From Isoptericola halalbus (GTDB lineage Bacteria > Actinomycetota > Actinomycetes > Actinomycetales > Cellulomonadaceae), in NCBI GenBank assembly GCA_009663185.1, contig VJZX01000009.1, forward strand, positions 48,451 to 112,450: a stretch of DNA of 64,000 nt, written 5' to 3'. The notes below the pieces were generated by a model. The model did not search any database. It saw nothing but the letters and a program-made list of their open reading frames with translations, and was not told the origin of the DNA. The position numbers and the translations under genes are program-made. This document shows positions 8,743-17,135 of the stretch, piece by piece. Position 1 is the stretch's first letter; each line of letters begins with the position of its first letter.

Positions 8743-10863
8743 ATGCCGGAACAGTGGGACCACCCGACGGGTCACGTGGAGTGGGGCGACGGGAACCTCC
8801 GCCTCCGCCTCGCGTGGTCGGCCGACAGCCCCGTGCTCGCCCACGTCGTCGACGCCCCCCGCACCGGTGACGCGCGGGCCGTCCAGCCGCTCGTGGAGAT
8901 CCTCGCGGTGGGCCACGGACATCACCGCGCGAACCTGAGGAACACGGCGACCGCCGTCGGAGCCAGGCTGCGGTACGCCGGGCACGGCTGGTCGGAGGAG
9001 GCCGGTTGGCGCACGCTGCGTGTCCGCCAGCGCGACGCCGTCACCGGGCTCGAGACGGAGTCGGTCCTGCGTGCGCGTCCCGGGCGTGCGGCGGTGCAGT
9101 CCAGCACCACCGTCCGCAACGGCGGCGCCGCTTCGATCCACCTGCAGGCGGTCTCCTCGCTCACGCTGGCCGACCCGGTCGGCGCACGTCCGCTCGAGGA
9201 CGTGACGTCGATCGAAGGCGCGAACGAGTGGTTGGGGGAGTGGCGGTGGTCGAGCCAACTGCTGCGCAGCCAGGACGGTTTGCCGAACGTCGGCCTGGCG
9301 ACGCACCAGCGCCAGGACGCGCGCGGCGCACGGGCCGTCGTGAGCCGTGGAACGTGGTCGTCGGGCGAGCGGGCCCCCTGTGGAGTGGTCGCAGCGGCGC
9401 GCGGCGAGGCGAGCCTGGCATGGCAGGTGGAGCACGCCGGGGGGTGGCGTGCGGAGCTGGGCGAGCGCCTCGGTCTGGATGGCAGCAGCGTGCTCGTCCT
9501 CGGCCTTCTCGGACCGACCGACAACGACCACGGGTGGCTGCACACCCTGGACCCCGGGGACAAGTTCACGTCCGTCCCGGTGTCGGTCGCCTGGGCGTCG
9601 TCGGGCTGGCAGGCGGCGGTGGCCGAGCTGACGCACCACCGCCGGGCGCTGCGAGCGCCGTCCCGGGCGGGCCGGGCAGTCGTGTTCAACGACTACATGA
9701 ACACGCTCATGGGCGACCCGACGACGGCGCGGCTCCTTCCGCTCGTCGCGGCGGCGGCCCGCGCGGGCGCCGACTACTTCTGCGTCGACGCCGGCTGGTA
9801 CGACGACGGCGGTGACTGGTGGGACTCGGTCGGGGAGTGGCAGCCGTCGCGGACCCGGTTCCCCGACGGCGGCATCGACCGGGTGCTGGACGCGATCCGC
9901 GCCGCGGGGATGGTTCCCGGCCTGTGGCTCGAGCCGGAGGTCGTGGGGGTACGCAGCCCGCTCGCCGACCAGCTGCCGCACGACGCGTTCCTCCAGCGCA
10001 ACGGCGTCCGGATCGTCGAGCACGACCGGTACCTCCTCGACCTGCGCCACGACCAGGCGCGCAAGCACCTCGACGGTGTCGTCGACCGGCTCGTCGAGGA
10101 CCACTGCGTCGGGTACCTCAAGCTGGACTACAACGTCACGCCCGGGCCGGGCACGGACCGGGACGCCGACAGCGTCGGCGACGGCCTGCTGCGGCACGCA
10201 CGCGCGTACCTGGACTGGCTCGACCGGGTTCTGGAACGTCACCCGCGTCTCGTCGTGGAGAACTGCGCCTCGGGTGCCATGCGAGCGGACTACTCGTTGC
10301 TGGCCCGCGCGGAGCTGCAGTCGACCTCCGACCAGCAGGAGCCCCTGCGGTACCCGCCGGTTGCCGCCGGCGCGCTCGTCGGGATGCTTCCCGAGCAGGC
10401 GGGCAACTGGGCATACCCGCAGGCCACGATGTCGGACGAGGAGATCGCGTTCACCATGGTGACCGGGCTCGCCGGGCGCCTGTACCTCTCCGGCCGGCTG
10501 GACCTGATGACCGACGCCCAGCTCGGGCTCGTGGCCGAGGGTGTGCAGCTCGCGCGCGAGTGGGACGACGCCGGTCTGCACGCCGTGCCGGTGTGGCCGC
10601 TCGGCCTGCCCGGCTGGGACGACCCGTGGATCGCCGTCGGGCGATCGACCGCCACCGAGACCCTTGTCGCCGTGTGGTGGCGAGGGCACGGCGACCCTGA
10701 GGCGACGGTCGACGTGCCGGCCGGCGACGTCGAGATCGTCTATCCCCGTACGCGCACCGCCGGGCTGTCGGTGCACGCCGAGAATGCCGCGGTGCGGGTG
10801 CGTGCGACAACCGGCGAACCCGCGGCACGTGTGCTGCGGATCCGTCACGACAGCGCGCGGTAG
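8743..10863 (+). CDS. Alpha-galactosidase, glycoside hydrolase family 36
   Basis: Hydrolyses terminal alpha-1,6-galactosyl residues (melibiose, raffinose, galactomannan side chains). The 706-residue protein has the N-terminal beta-sandwich and the GH36 barrel with YFCVDAGWYDDGGDWW, GLWLEPE, the nucleophile Asp462 in YLKLDYN and the acid/base Asp530 in STSDQQEP. No signal peptide is visible, so it acts in the cytoplasm on imported oligosaccharides, consistent with the ABC importer downstream. I prefer ATG 8743, preceded by GGGGCGAGG, over the longest frame starting at TTG 8668, because the longer form would place the operator inside the gene and add residues unlike the family. Confidence 0.93.
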   Translation: MPEQWDHPTGHVEWGDGNLRLRLAWSADSPVLAHVVDAPRTGDARAVQPLVEILAVGHGHHRANLRNTATAVGARLRYAGHGWSEEAGWRTLRVRQRDAVTGLETESVLRARPGRAAVQSSTTVRNGGAASIHLQAVSSLTLADPVGARPLEDVTSIEGANEWLGEWRWSSQLLRSQDGLPNVGLATHQRQDARGARAVVSRGTWSSGERAPCGVVAAARGEASLAWQVEHAGGWRAELGERLGLDGSSVLVLGLLGPTDNDHGWLHTLDPGDKFTSVPVSVAWASSGWQAAVAELTHHRRALRAPSRAGRAVVFNDYMNTLMGDPTTARLLPLVAAAARAGADYFCVDAGWYDDGGDWWDSVGEWQPSRTRFPDGGIDRVLDAIRAAGMVPGLWLEPEVVGVRSPLADQLPHDAFLQRNGVRIVEHDRYLLDLRHDQARKHLDGVVDRLVEDHCVGYLKLDYNVTPGPGTDRDADSVGDGLLRHARAYLDWLDRVLERHPRLVVENCASGAMRADYSLLARAELQSTSDQQEPLRYPPVAAGALVGMLPEQAGNWAYPQATMSDEEIAFTMVTGLAGRLYLSGRLDLMTDAQLGLVAEGVQLAREWDDAGLHAVPVWPLGLPGWDDPWIAVGRSTATETLVAVWWRGHGDPEATVDVPAGDVEIVYPRTRTAGLSVHAENAAVRVRATTGEPAARVLRIRHDSAR

Positions 10864-10901
10864 GGGCTGTGCACCGCGCCTGAGCTGCCGTCTCAAACTG
10901 A

Positions 10902-10923
10902 CCGGCGTCACCGATGACGCCGG
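10902..10923 (+). promoter_or_regulatory. Hairpin before the sugar-binding lipoprotein gene
   Basis: A perfect 8-bp stem CCGGCGTC / GACGCCGG around the loop ACCGAT, ending about nine bases before the ribosome-binding site GAGGAG of the next gene. It may be a partial terminator after GH36, or a 5' mRNA stabiliser. It does not match the LacI-type operators. Confidence 0.45.
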
Positions 10924-10943
10924 CCGAGCTCCGAGGAGTCGAC

Positions 10944-12269
10944 ATGAAGAAGTATCTGACCGCCGCCGCGGCCGTCGCGGCGACCGCTCTGGTCCTGACC
11001 GCCTGCAGCGACCCCACCGCAGGCGGGGGTTCACAGCCCTGGGATGCCGAGTCCGCGGCCGAATGGCCCCAGCAGACCGCGGACCTGTCGGGCACGACGC
11101 TGACCATCTGGGCCGCGCAGAACTCCACCACTGTGCCGGAGGCCGTCGTGGGGGCGTTCGAGGAAGCGACCGGCGCCCAGGTCGACGTCGTCACCATCCC
11201 GGACCCGTACGAGCAGGGGGTGCAGACGAAGGTCGCCACCGGTGACAAGCCGGACCTGGCGTTCTGGCAGCCGACGGCGTCCATGCTGACGGCGCTGAAC
11301 GCCCCGGCCAACCTGCAGCCGCTCGACGACGCCCCGTGGCTCGACGCGTACAGCCCCGACGTCCGCGACATCACCGGGATCCTCGACGGCACGCGGTACG
11401 CCGCGCTCATCACCAGCCCGGCCGTCGAGGGCGTGTACTACAACAAGGAGGTCTTCGCCGAGCACGGGATCACCGAGACCCCGACCGACTGGGCGAGCTT
11501 CGTCGAGCTCGCTCGCACGCTCGAGTCCGAGGGGCAGACGCCGTTCTTCGAGATGGCCGGCGACCGCTGGGCGACCCAGTGGTGGGTCCAGGTGCAGCTC
11601 GCCGACGCTGCCGCGGACGGCCTGTGGGACCGCGTCAACGCCGGTGAGGAGAGGTTCACCGACCCGACGATCCTCGAGGCGATCAAGAGCTACAAGGCGC
11701 TGGTCGACGACGGTCTGTTCAACGAGGACATCAAGACGGCGACCTTCGAGGACCAGGCCGACGCGCTGCTCGCCGGCGACGCCGCGATGGTCGTCCAGGT
11801 GAACTCCTTCTTCGGCCAGCTGCAGGCCAAGGCCGACACCGCCGAGCTGAACGAGATGATCGGGTTCTTCCCGATCTCGCCGAGCGGCAACGTCGGGACG
11901 TTCATCCCCGACCAGTCGAACGCTCTGGTGGCCTTCAAGAGCGGAGACGAGAGCCGGGAGCGGGCGGCCCGTCAGCTGCTGTCGTTCTGGCTGGGCGACG
12001 GGTACGCGGACTTCGTCGCCGACCGCGACACGGTGTCCCTCCAGACCGAGGTCCCGAGCCCTGACACGGTGCCGCAGGCGCTGCTCGACGTGCACGCGTC
12101 CCTGGCCGACTCCGTCGGCTCGATGCAGGCCCTCGCCGTGGCGAACCCGGACCTCTACATCTACCTCGCCGACATGATCCAGGGGACGACCACCCCCGAG
12201 GAGGTGGCCCGGCAGACGCAGGACCACTTCGCCCAGCTCGCACGCGCGCAGGGCGTCGAGGGCTTCTAG
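10944..12269 (+). CDS. Sugar ABC transporter substrate-binding lipoprotein
   Basis: A 441-residue family-1 extracellular solute-binding protein. The signal peptide ends in the lipobox LTAC (Cys21). The start is ATG 10944, with GAGGAG seven bases upstream; an earlier in-frame ATG at 10914 would spoil the lipoprotein signal. The body shows the usual features of the group (LTIWAAQNS near the N-terminus, a VYYNKEVFAEHGI loop, and a C-terminal region that scores loss of the last lobe). It delivers an oligosaccharide to the two permeases encoded immediately after it. No ATPase gene follows, so a shared MsiK-type ATPase elsewhere is expected, as in other actinobacteria. Confidence 0.93.
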   Translation: MKKYLTAAAAVAATALVLTACSDPTAGGGSQPWDAESAAEWPQQTADLSGTTLTIWAAQNSTTVPEAVVGAFEEATGAQVDVVTIPDPYEQGVQTKVATGDKPDLAFWQPTASMLTALNAPANLQPLDDAPWLDAYSPDVRDITGILDGTRYAALITSPAVEGVYYNKEVFAEHGITETPTDWASFVELARTLESEGQTPFFEMAGDRWATQWWVQVQLADAAADGLWDRVNAGEERFTDPTILEAIKSYKALVDDGLFNEDIKTATFEDQADALLAGDAAMVVQVNSFFGQLQAKADTAELNEMIGFFPISPSGNVGTFIPDQSNALVAFKSGDESRERAARQLLSFWLGDGYADFVADRDTVSLQTEVPSPDTVPQALLDVHASLADSVGSMQALAVANPDLYIYLADMIQGTTTPEEVARQTQDHFAQLARAQGVEGF

Positions 12270-12297
12270 CCGCCCCCGGCGACCGAAGGAACGCTCC

Positions 12298-13242
12298 ATG
12301 ACCGCGACCATCACCACCGACCGGCGCCCCACGGCCGGCGGCCGTGCGCCGGCGACCACCGGGCCGAGACGCGACCGCATCAGGAAGAACCACCCGGCAT
12401 GGTTCCTGGTGCCTGCGTTCGCCGTGCTCGGCGTCTTCTTCTTCGTGCCCACGATCTTCAACTTCGTGTACGCCCTGACCGACTGGTCGAGCTTCAAGAG
12501 CGAGATCGGGTTCGTCGGTCTGCGCAACGTCCGGGACCTGATCACGAGCGGGACGCTGCTCGGGTCCCTGCGCATCACCCTGGTCTACGCCGTTCTCGTG
12601 GCCCTCTTCCAGAACCTCTTCGGCCTGCTCCTGGCGCTCCTCCTCGAGCGCGACACCCGGATCAACCGGTTCGCCCGCGTCATGTTCTTCGTCCCGGTGA
12701 TCATGTCGGCGCTGGCCGTCGGGTACGTGTTCCAGGCGATGCTCAAGCCCGACGGCGCCGTCAACGGCATTCTCGGCACGGTCCTCGGCCGCGACCTCAC
12801 GATCCCGTGGCTCGGGGACACGACGTGGACCCTGCTCGTCGTCGCGCTCGTGCACTCCTGGAAGTGGATGGGCCTGTCGATGCTCATCTACCTCGCCGGG
12901 CTGAAGACGATCAACGAGGACGTGCTCGAGGCCGCGCGCCTCGACGGCGCGTCGGCGTGGCGGACCTTCCGGGACATCCGGTTCCCCCTCCTGGCGCCGG
13001 CCGTGACGTTCAACGTGGCGACCGCGCTGCTCGGCTCGATGAACGGGTTCGACGTCGTCCAGGCCACGACCGCCGGCGGACCGGCGCGGTCCACCGAGCT
13101 GCTGAACATCTTCATCTTCCGGACCTTCGGGCAGGGCCTGTTCGCCCAGGCGACCACGATGAGCCTCGTCCTGTTCCTCGTGGTCGTGGCACTCGCCTTT
13201 CCCGTGATCCGGACGCTCCGCAAGCGGGAGGAAGTGCTGTGA
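12298..13242 (+). CDS. Sugar ABC transporter permease, MalF type
   Basis: A 314-residue inner-membrane permease with about six transmembrane segments, the first near residues 36-58 (WFLVPAFAVLGVFFF). The cytoplasmic EAA loop, which contacts the ATPase, is visible as EAARLDGASAWRTFRDIRFPLL (about residues 211-232). A GAAGGA ribosome-binding site lies a few bases upstream, and the binding-protein stop is 28 bases before the start. Its stop overlaps the start of the next permease by four bases (GTGA), showing translational coupling. Confidence 0.94.
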   Translation: MTATITTDRRPTAGGRAPATTGPRRDRIRKNHPAWFLVPAFAVLGVFFFVPTIFNFVYALTDWSSFKSEIGFVGLRNVRDLITSGTLLGSLRITLVYAVLVALFQNLFGLLLALLLERDTRINRFARVMFFVPVIMSALAVGYVFQAMLKPDGAVNGILGTVLGRDLTIPWLGDTTWTLLVVALVHSWKWMGLSMLIYLAGLKTINEDVLEAARLDGASAWRTFRDIRFPLLAPAVTFNVATALLGSMNGFDVVQATTAGGPARSTELLNIFIFRTFGQGLFAQATTMSLVLFLVVVALAFPVIRTLRKREEVL

Positions 13243-14114
13243 CCGCCATCGTTCAGCAGACCACGACGACGCGACGGCGGGCGCCGGGCCGCCGGCACGG
13301 CCTGTGGACGGCCGCGCAGCCGGTCGTCGCGCTGGCCGCGGTCGTCCTGCTCGTCGGGATGCCGCTGTGGATCGTCGTCGTCACGGCCGGCAAGACCCAG
13401 GCCGAGGCACTCAACCCCAACCTCGCCCTGCCCAGCACCTGGCAGCTCGCGGAGAACTTCTCCGCCGTGTGGCAGCAGGGACGGGTCCCCGCCGGGTTCT
13501 TCGGCTCGCTGCTCGTCATGGTCCCGGCCGTGCTCGGCGTGCTCGTGCTCGGCTCGCTCGCCTCGTGGGTCCTGGCCCGACGTACCAGCCGGACGTTCGC
13601 CATGCTCTACGCGCTGGCGATCAGCGGCATCGTGCTGCCGCCCGCCGTGGTGACGATCGTGCTCCTGCTGCGCCAGCTCGGCCTGGCCGGCACCGGCGTG
13701 GGCATGATCGGCGTCTACATGGGCATGTACATGTCCACGGTGATCTTCTTCGTGACGGGCTTCATCCGGACGATCCCGCACGAGCTCGAGGAAGCCGCCC
13801 GGGTCGACGGCGCCAGCCCCTTGCGGGTCTTCCGCACCGTCATCCTGCCGCTGCTGGCCCCGGTGCTCTCGACCGCGACGATCCTCATCTGCCTGTACGT
13901 GTGGAACGACGTGTTCTACGCCTTCTTCGTCGTCGGCGGACGGCTCGACACCCTGCCGCTCAACCTGTTCCAGGTCGCCAGCGCTGGGCTCTATCTCGAC
14001 AACTGGCACCTGATCTTCGCCTATGTGGTCCTCATGAGCCTGCCGCTGCTGGTGGTGTTCGTCGTCGCGCAGCGCAAGATCATCGCGGGCATCACGTCGG
14101 GCGCCGTCAAGTGA
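13239..14114 (+). CDS. Sugar ABC transporter permease, MalG type
   Basis: A 291-residue partner permease with six predicted membrane segments and its own EAA loop, EEAARVDGASPLRVFRTVILPL. The start is GTG 13239, overlapping the stop of the upstream permease. The longer open frame through 12399 is antisense-like to nothing real and simply runs through the first permease in another frame. The stop is only six bases from the end of the convergent MarR gene. With the binding protein and first permease it forms the importer for the substrate of this carbohydrate locus. Confidence 0.94.
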   Translation: MTAIVQQTTTTRRRAPGRRHGLWTAAQPVVALAAVVLLVGMPLWIVVVTAGKTQAEALNPNLALPSTWQLAENFSAVWQQGRVPAGFFGSLLVMVPAVLGVLVLGSLASWVLARRTSRTFAMLYALAISGIVLPPAVVTIVLLLRQLGLAGTGVGMIGVYMGMYMSTVIFFVTGFIRTIPHELEEAARVDGASPLRVFRTVILPLLAPVLSTATILICLYVWNDVFYAFFVVGGRLDTLPLNLFQVASAGLYLDNWHLIFAYVVLMSLPLLVVFVVAQRKIIAGITSGAVK

Positions 14115-14120
14115 CGGTGA

Positions 14121-14549
14121 TCATCGCGAGAGCCCCGCGAGCTCGTCGCTCGCCCGCTCCCGCACGAGCGACAGCACCGCGGCGGCCGTGTCGCGGTCGG
14201 CCTGCGGGATGTCGCCCCACAGGCGATCGGTGATGTCGACGACCTGCCGCTGGATGCCGTCGACGAAGTCCCGCCCGTCGGTCGTGAGGGTGAGGCCCCC
14301 GGCACCTTCGTCGACGAGGCCGGCCGTCGTCAGCGGTTCGACAGCCCTCGCCGCCGCCTCGGACGGCGTGATCTTCAGCGTCGCCGCGACGACCTCTGTG
14401 GACGGGGCCGGCGAGTGCCGGATCGTGGCGAGTGCGACCCACTGCGGCTCGCTCACCCCGCTACCCGCCAGGAGCCGCTCGAGGATCGCGTTGAGCGTCT
14501 TCTCCGTCTGCCCGATGAGGCGCGTGCCGAACGGGATTTCCTGGTTCAT
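14121..14549 (-). CDS. MarR-family regulator (divergent pair, left)
   Basis: A 142-residue protein with a winged-helix fold: a helical start (TEKTLNAILERLL), a recognition region (STEVVAATLKITPSEAAARAVEPLTTAGLV) and a short wing (GGLTLTTDGRD). The start is ATG 14549, with GAGGAG seven bases upstream; the open frame extends further but into the operator region. It faces another MarR-type gene across a 77-base intergenic region that carries two copies of a 15-base palindrome, so auto- and cross-regulation are likely. The regulated target beyond this pair is unknown. Confidence 0.82.
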   Translation of the reverse strand: MNQEIPFGTRLIGQTEKTLNAILERLLAGSGVSEPQWVALATIRHSPAPSTEVVAATLKITPSEAAARAVEPLTTAGLVDEGAGGLTLTTDGRDFVDGIQRQVVDITDRLWGDIPQADRDTAAAVLSLVRERASDELAGLSR

Positions 14550-14567
14550 GAGTGTGCTCCTCGAATC

Positions 14568-14582
14568 GTTGGTGACGCCAAC
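14568..14582. promoter_or_regulatory. MarR-type operator, copy 1
   Basis: GTTGGTGACGCCAAC, an inverted repeat GTTGG-N5-CCAAC, 18 bases upstream of the left MarR start. It adjoins a TATAGT string on the minus strand (just above 14582) that could be the -10 box of that gene. Confidence 0.6.
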
Positions 14583-14592
14583 TATACAAATC

Positions 14593-14607
14593 GTTGGTCC
14601 CACCAAC
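14593..14607. promoter_or_regulatory. MarR-type operator, copy 2
   Basis: GTTGGTCCCACCAAC, the second GTTGG-N5-CCAAC palindrome, 25 bases from the first (centre to centre) and 19 bases before the right MarR start. Two palindromes with the same half-sites between divergent MarR genes are strong evidence for an operator. Confidence 0.65.
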
Positions 14608-14626
14608 AAGTGCTAGGCTCGATCGC

Positions 14627-15064
14627 ATGGAACGCACCGACGACTCGGCGCCCGTACGTGTCGCCGAGCTGGCCACCTGGCAGATCAGCCGCCTGCACCG
14701 GCACGCGCACCAGCTGCTCGCGGATCGCCTCGCGGCCGCCGGCTTCCGCGGCTACGACTACCGACTCCTGGCGGCGCTCGAGGAGGACGGGCCTGCCAGT
14801 CAGGTCGCGCTCGGTCAGCGCGCAGGCCTGGACCGCAGCGACGTCGCCACCACGGTCGACCGGTTGGCAGCGCGAGGCCTCGTTCGTCGCTCGCCGCACC
14901 CGACCGACGGGCGGCAGAAGATCGTCGAGCTCACACCTGACGGCGCAACCGAGCTCGAGTCGCTGACGGTGGTCGTCCGCGAGGTCCAGGACGAGCTGCT
15001 CGCGCCGCTCGCCCCCTCGGACCGTGCCGAGTTCCTGCGGCTGGTGGCCGCGCTCCTGGCCTGA
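14627..15064 (+). CDS. MarR-family regulator (divergent pair, right)
   Basis: A 145-residue winged-helix regulator of the classical MarR type: N-terminal dimer helix (QISRLHRHAHQLLADRL), recognition helix region (QRAGLDRSDVATTVDRLAARGLV) and the diagnostic wing with conserved Asp/Arg (RRSPHPTDGRQKIVELTPDG). ATG 14627 follows the shared operator region. It probably represses itself and the divergent MarR gene, with a small phenolic or oxidant effector typical of the family. No enzyme or exporter gene follows directly; downstream lies only decayed DNA. Confidence 0.88.
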   Translation: MERTDDSAPVRVAELATWQISRLHRHAHQLLADRLAAAGFRGYDYRLLAALEEDGPASQVALGQRAGLDRSDVATTVDRLAARGLVRRSPHPTDGRQKIVELTPDGATELESLTVVVREVQDELLAPLAPSDRAEFLRLVAALLA

Positions 15065-15114
15065 CCCGCGGGCTCACGGGCTCGGCCTCATCGTCGAGGT
15101 CGCGATCCTCACAG

Positions 15115-15343
15115 TCAGCCGTGTCGCGGTCGACGTCCACCGGCTCGGCTCTTCCGTCGACGACGACGACGTCGCGGGTCGTCCCGAGGCTGAGACGCGC
15201 CCGGTCGTCCGCCAGCATGTTGCGGCCCGTGACCGAGGCGCGCGGCGTCGAGACGAGGAAGGCTGTGCCGTCCCAGAGGTAGGAGAGCGGGATGAGGTGG
15301 ACCCCACCTGGGGAGCCTGCCGTGGCGACCCAGAGATCGTCGC
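15115..15343 (-). pseudogene. Remnant of a PNPOx-like (FMN-binding split-barrel) protein
   Basis: Read on the minus strand, this stretch encodes DDLWVATAGSPGGVHLIPLS, then LWDGTAFLV, TGRNMLADDRARLSLG and TRDVVVVDG. This closely resembles the core of pyridoxamine-5'-phosphate-oxidase-like proteins, in which WVATAG..G.PHL.PLS and RV.L.LG.TRDVV are conserved. No start codon or N-terminal extension belongs to it: it begins immediately after the truncated VOC gene, in another frame. After about 75 residues the similarity ends and the frame runs antisense into the MarR gene. It is a fragment left by deletion. The family identification is from memory of the motif pattern, not a search. Confidence 0.6.
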
Positions 15344-15936
15344 CTACCCGTCCGGGTCCGTGAAGGATCCGGCATAGCCACGGATCGTGATCCGATGGGA
15401 CCCGGTCCCGTCAGGGGAGACGCCGGCGTCCTTGGCAAGGGCACGGTGCCTGTACAGCGCCAGCTTCACGGGATCCGAGCCGGCCGCGAACTCGACGTAT
15501 GTGCGCCCGAAGCTCTTTGCCACCGCAAACACCCGTGGTCCACGTAGAACCGCTTGCTCGCGGCCGCGTCCGCGTCTCCCAGCAGGAGTACGACCTCGCC
15601 GATCTGGCGGGTCGCTGGGCCGGTGTCCTTCTTCGCCGAGGTCGCGACCTTCCAGATCGTCCCGTCCGGGGCTTGGACGACGCCGCCGTAGCCCCAGAGC
15701 GACTTCGCGACAGGCTTCAGCGGTGTGGCGCCGGCGTCGAGCACGGTGTCGATGAGGGTCTTGACGTCGGCCGGCCGGGACACCGTGAGCGAAAGCGTGA
15801 ACCCGCGGAAGCCGGTCGTGGGTGCCTCCGAGGCCCGCAGACGAATCTGCCCGACCAGTCCGAAGGCGTCGGTGTAGAAGCGGTGGGCGGCCGTGGGGTC
15901 GGCCACGTCGAGGGTGATCGATTCGATGGTTGCCAC
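15344..15936 (-). pseudogene. Glyoxalase/VOC-family protein, frameshifted and C-terminally truncated
   Basis: From GTG 15936 the frame reads VATIESITLDVADP, AHRFYTDAFGL, then WGYGGVVQAPDGTIWKVAT, a first VOC module, and starts a second (QIGEVVLLLGD, KRFYVDHG). At about 15530 it shifts: the correct continuation FAVAKSFGRTYVEFAAGSD lies in another frame, requiring one missing or two extra bases near GGGTGTTTGC. The second module then ends prematurely at FTDPDG-stop (15344), where families normally continue with FxWE. A PNPOx-like fragment begins at the next base. Both lesions point to a decaying gene, although a sequencing error could explain the frameshift alone. Confidence 0.75.
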
Positions 15937-16007
15937 GGCCAACACGCTAGGTATGGGTCGGTGACCGGCGCTTCTCGATTCCTGATCGGAACGGACCACC
16001 ATCAGGC

Positions 16008-17051
16008 TCATGGACGATGAGACGCTGGAGGAGCAGCTCCGCCGGTGAGCTGCTGAGGTCGGTGCAGCCGTCGGAGCACAAAGGCGAGCTGGAGCCGGAA
16101 CCTGCCGTTCGGCGGTGTGGTCGACCACCCGAGCACCCGCTCCGCCCGCGAGACACGCTCCTGGACGGTCGAGTGGTGCATGTGGAGCGAGGCGGCCGCG
16201 TCACGCAGGCTGCTGGTGACGCTGATCGCATGCAGCGTCTCGAGCAGCGGTGGCGCGGCCGTCGCCACCCGATCGAGGGCGGCGACGTCCTCCGCCACAG
16301 GCGTGGTCGGGGTGATCGACCGTGCCAGGTCGAGGAGGCCACCCGCCTCGGACGCCAGGACCACGCGCGCCCCCGGGTCCGTGGCGGTCCCCTCGGCGGA
16401 GAGCCGCAATGCCAGCTGCGCCTCCTCCCAGGACCGAGGCAGATCGAGCGCGGGGACGAGCGGACCGATACCGGTACGACGGTCGACCGCCGAGCTCCGC
16501 GCGAGATCCGCTGTCCGGAAGATCAGCGGAGGCTCGCCGAGCTTGGCGACCGCGCAGGCCGTGCTGGTGTCGTTCAGCCCGAGCCGCTGCAACGCTCCGG
16601 TCCTGGCCTCGGGCGATGCCGCAGCATCGACGACGACGGCGGCCCACCGTCCGGCGTCGGCGCTGTACGGTGCAGGCGGCTGGTTCCGGTCCAGGGACTC
16701 GACCGCCAGCCGAGCACGCTCGAGGATCAGCGCGTGCAGGCCGCCGGGATCGTCCTGGCTCTCGATCCAGAGCACCGGCTCCTGCGACGACGGTGGCGTG
16801 GATATCCACGCGGTGTCCGGATCGGCCTCCACGGCGCCGGCGGCGGACGTGCCGTCGGGCAGGACGCGGATGCGCAGGTGCCGGCGCTCGTCAGCCAGCC
16901 CGGCCGGGAACCCGCTGAGCACCGCCACGCCCCGCACCACCGCGGACAGGCCCGCGCGGTGCTGGACGAGCTCGTCGAAGTACGAGATCACGCGCAACGC
17001 AGCAGCTGCGCCTGCGTCGAGCGCAGCGAGCCGGATCGTCAGGTCCCTCAT
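16008..17051 (-). CDS. PucR-family transcriptional regulator
   Basis: A 347-residue regulator with no recognisable N-terminal enzyme domain, a middle GGDEF-like region and the C-terminal PucR helix-turn-helix (LLETLHAISVTSSLRDAAAS, HMHHSTVQERVSRAERVLGW). ATG 17051 is preferred over TTG 17066, with AGGA about ten bases upstream. It lies directly downstream of an esterase gene on the same strand, separated by a hairpin, so it may control that gene. Regulators of this group often sense small metabolites; the effector is unknown. Confidence 0.85.
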   Translation of the reverse strand: MRDLTIRLAALDAGAAAALRVISYFDELVQHRAGLSAVVRGVAVLSGFPAGLADERRHLRIRVLPDGTSAAGAVEADPDTAWISTPPSSQEPVLWIESQDDPGGLHALILERARLAVESLDRNQPPAPYSADAGRWAAVVVDAAASPEARTGALQRLGLNDTSTACAVAKLGEPPLIFRTADLARSSAVDRRTGIGPLVPALDLPRSWEEAQLALRLSAEGTATDPGARVVLASEAGGLLDLARSITPTTPVAEDVAALDRVATAAPPLLETLHAISVTSSLRDAAASLHMHHSTVQERVSRAERVLGWSTTPPNGRFRLQLAFVLRRLHRPQQLTGGAAPPASHRP

Positions 17052-17102
17052 GAGCGAATCCTGCAATCAAGGAGCAGACAGGGTCGCCTGGGTGGCAGAC
17101 GA

Positions 17103-17129
17103 ACTGGGTGGGGTGTGGGCCCCCACCCA
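17103..17129 (-). terminator. Hairpin after the esterase gene
   Basis: A 10-bp stem (CTGGGTGGGG 17103-17112 with CCCCACCCAG 17120-17129) around a 7-base loop, starting seven bases beyond the esterase stop codon and before the PucR start. It would uncouple or reduce read-through into the PucR gene. Confidence 0.6.
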
Positions 17130-17135
17130 GCCCCA

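Noticed and set aside
12399..13238. N-terminal extension of the second sugar permease through the first permease
   Set aside because: Reads the MalF-type gene in another frame; the GTG start at 13239 with GTGA overlap is the normal arrangement.
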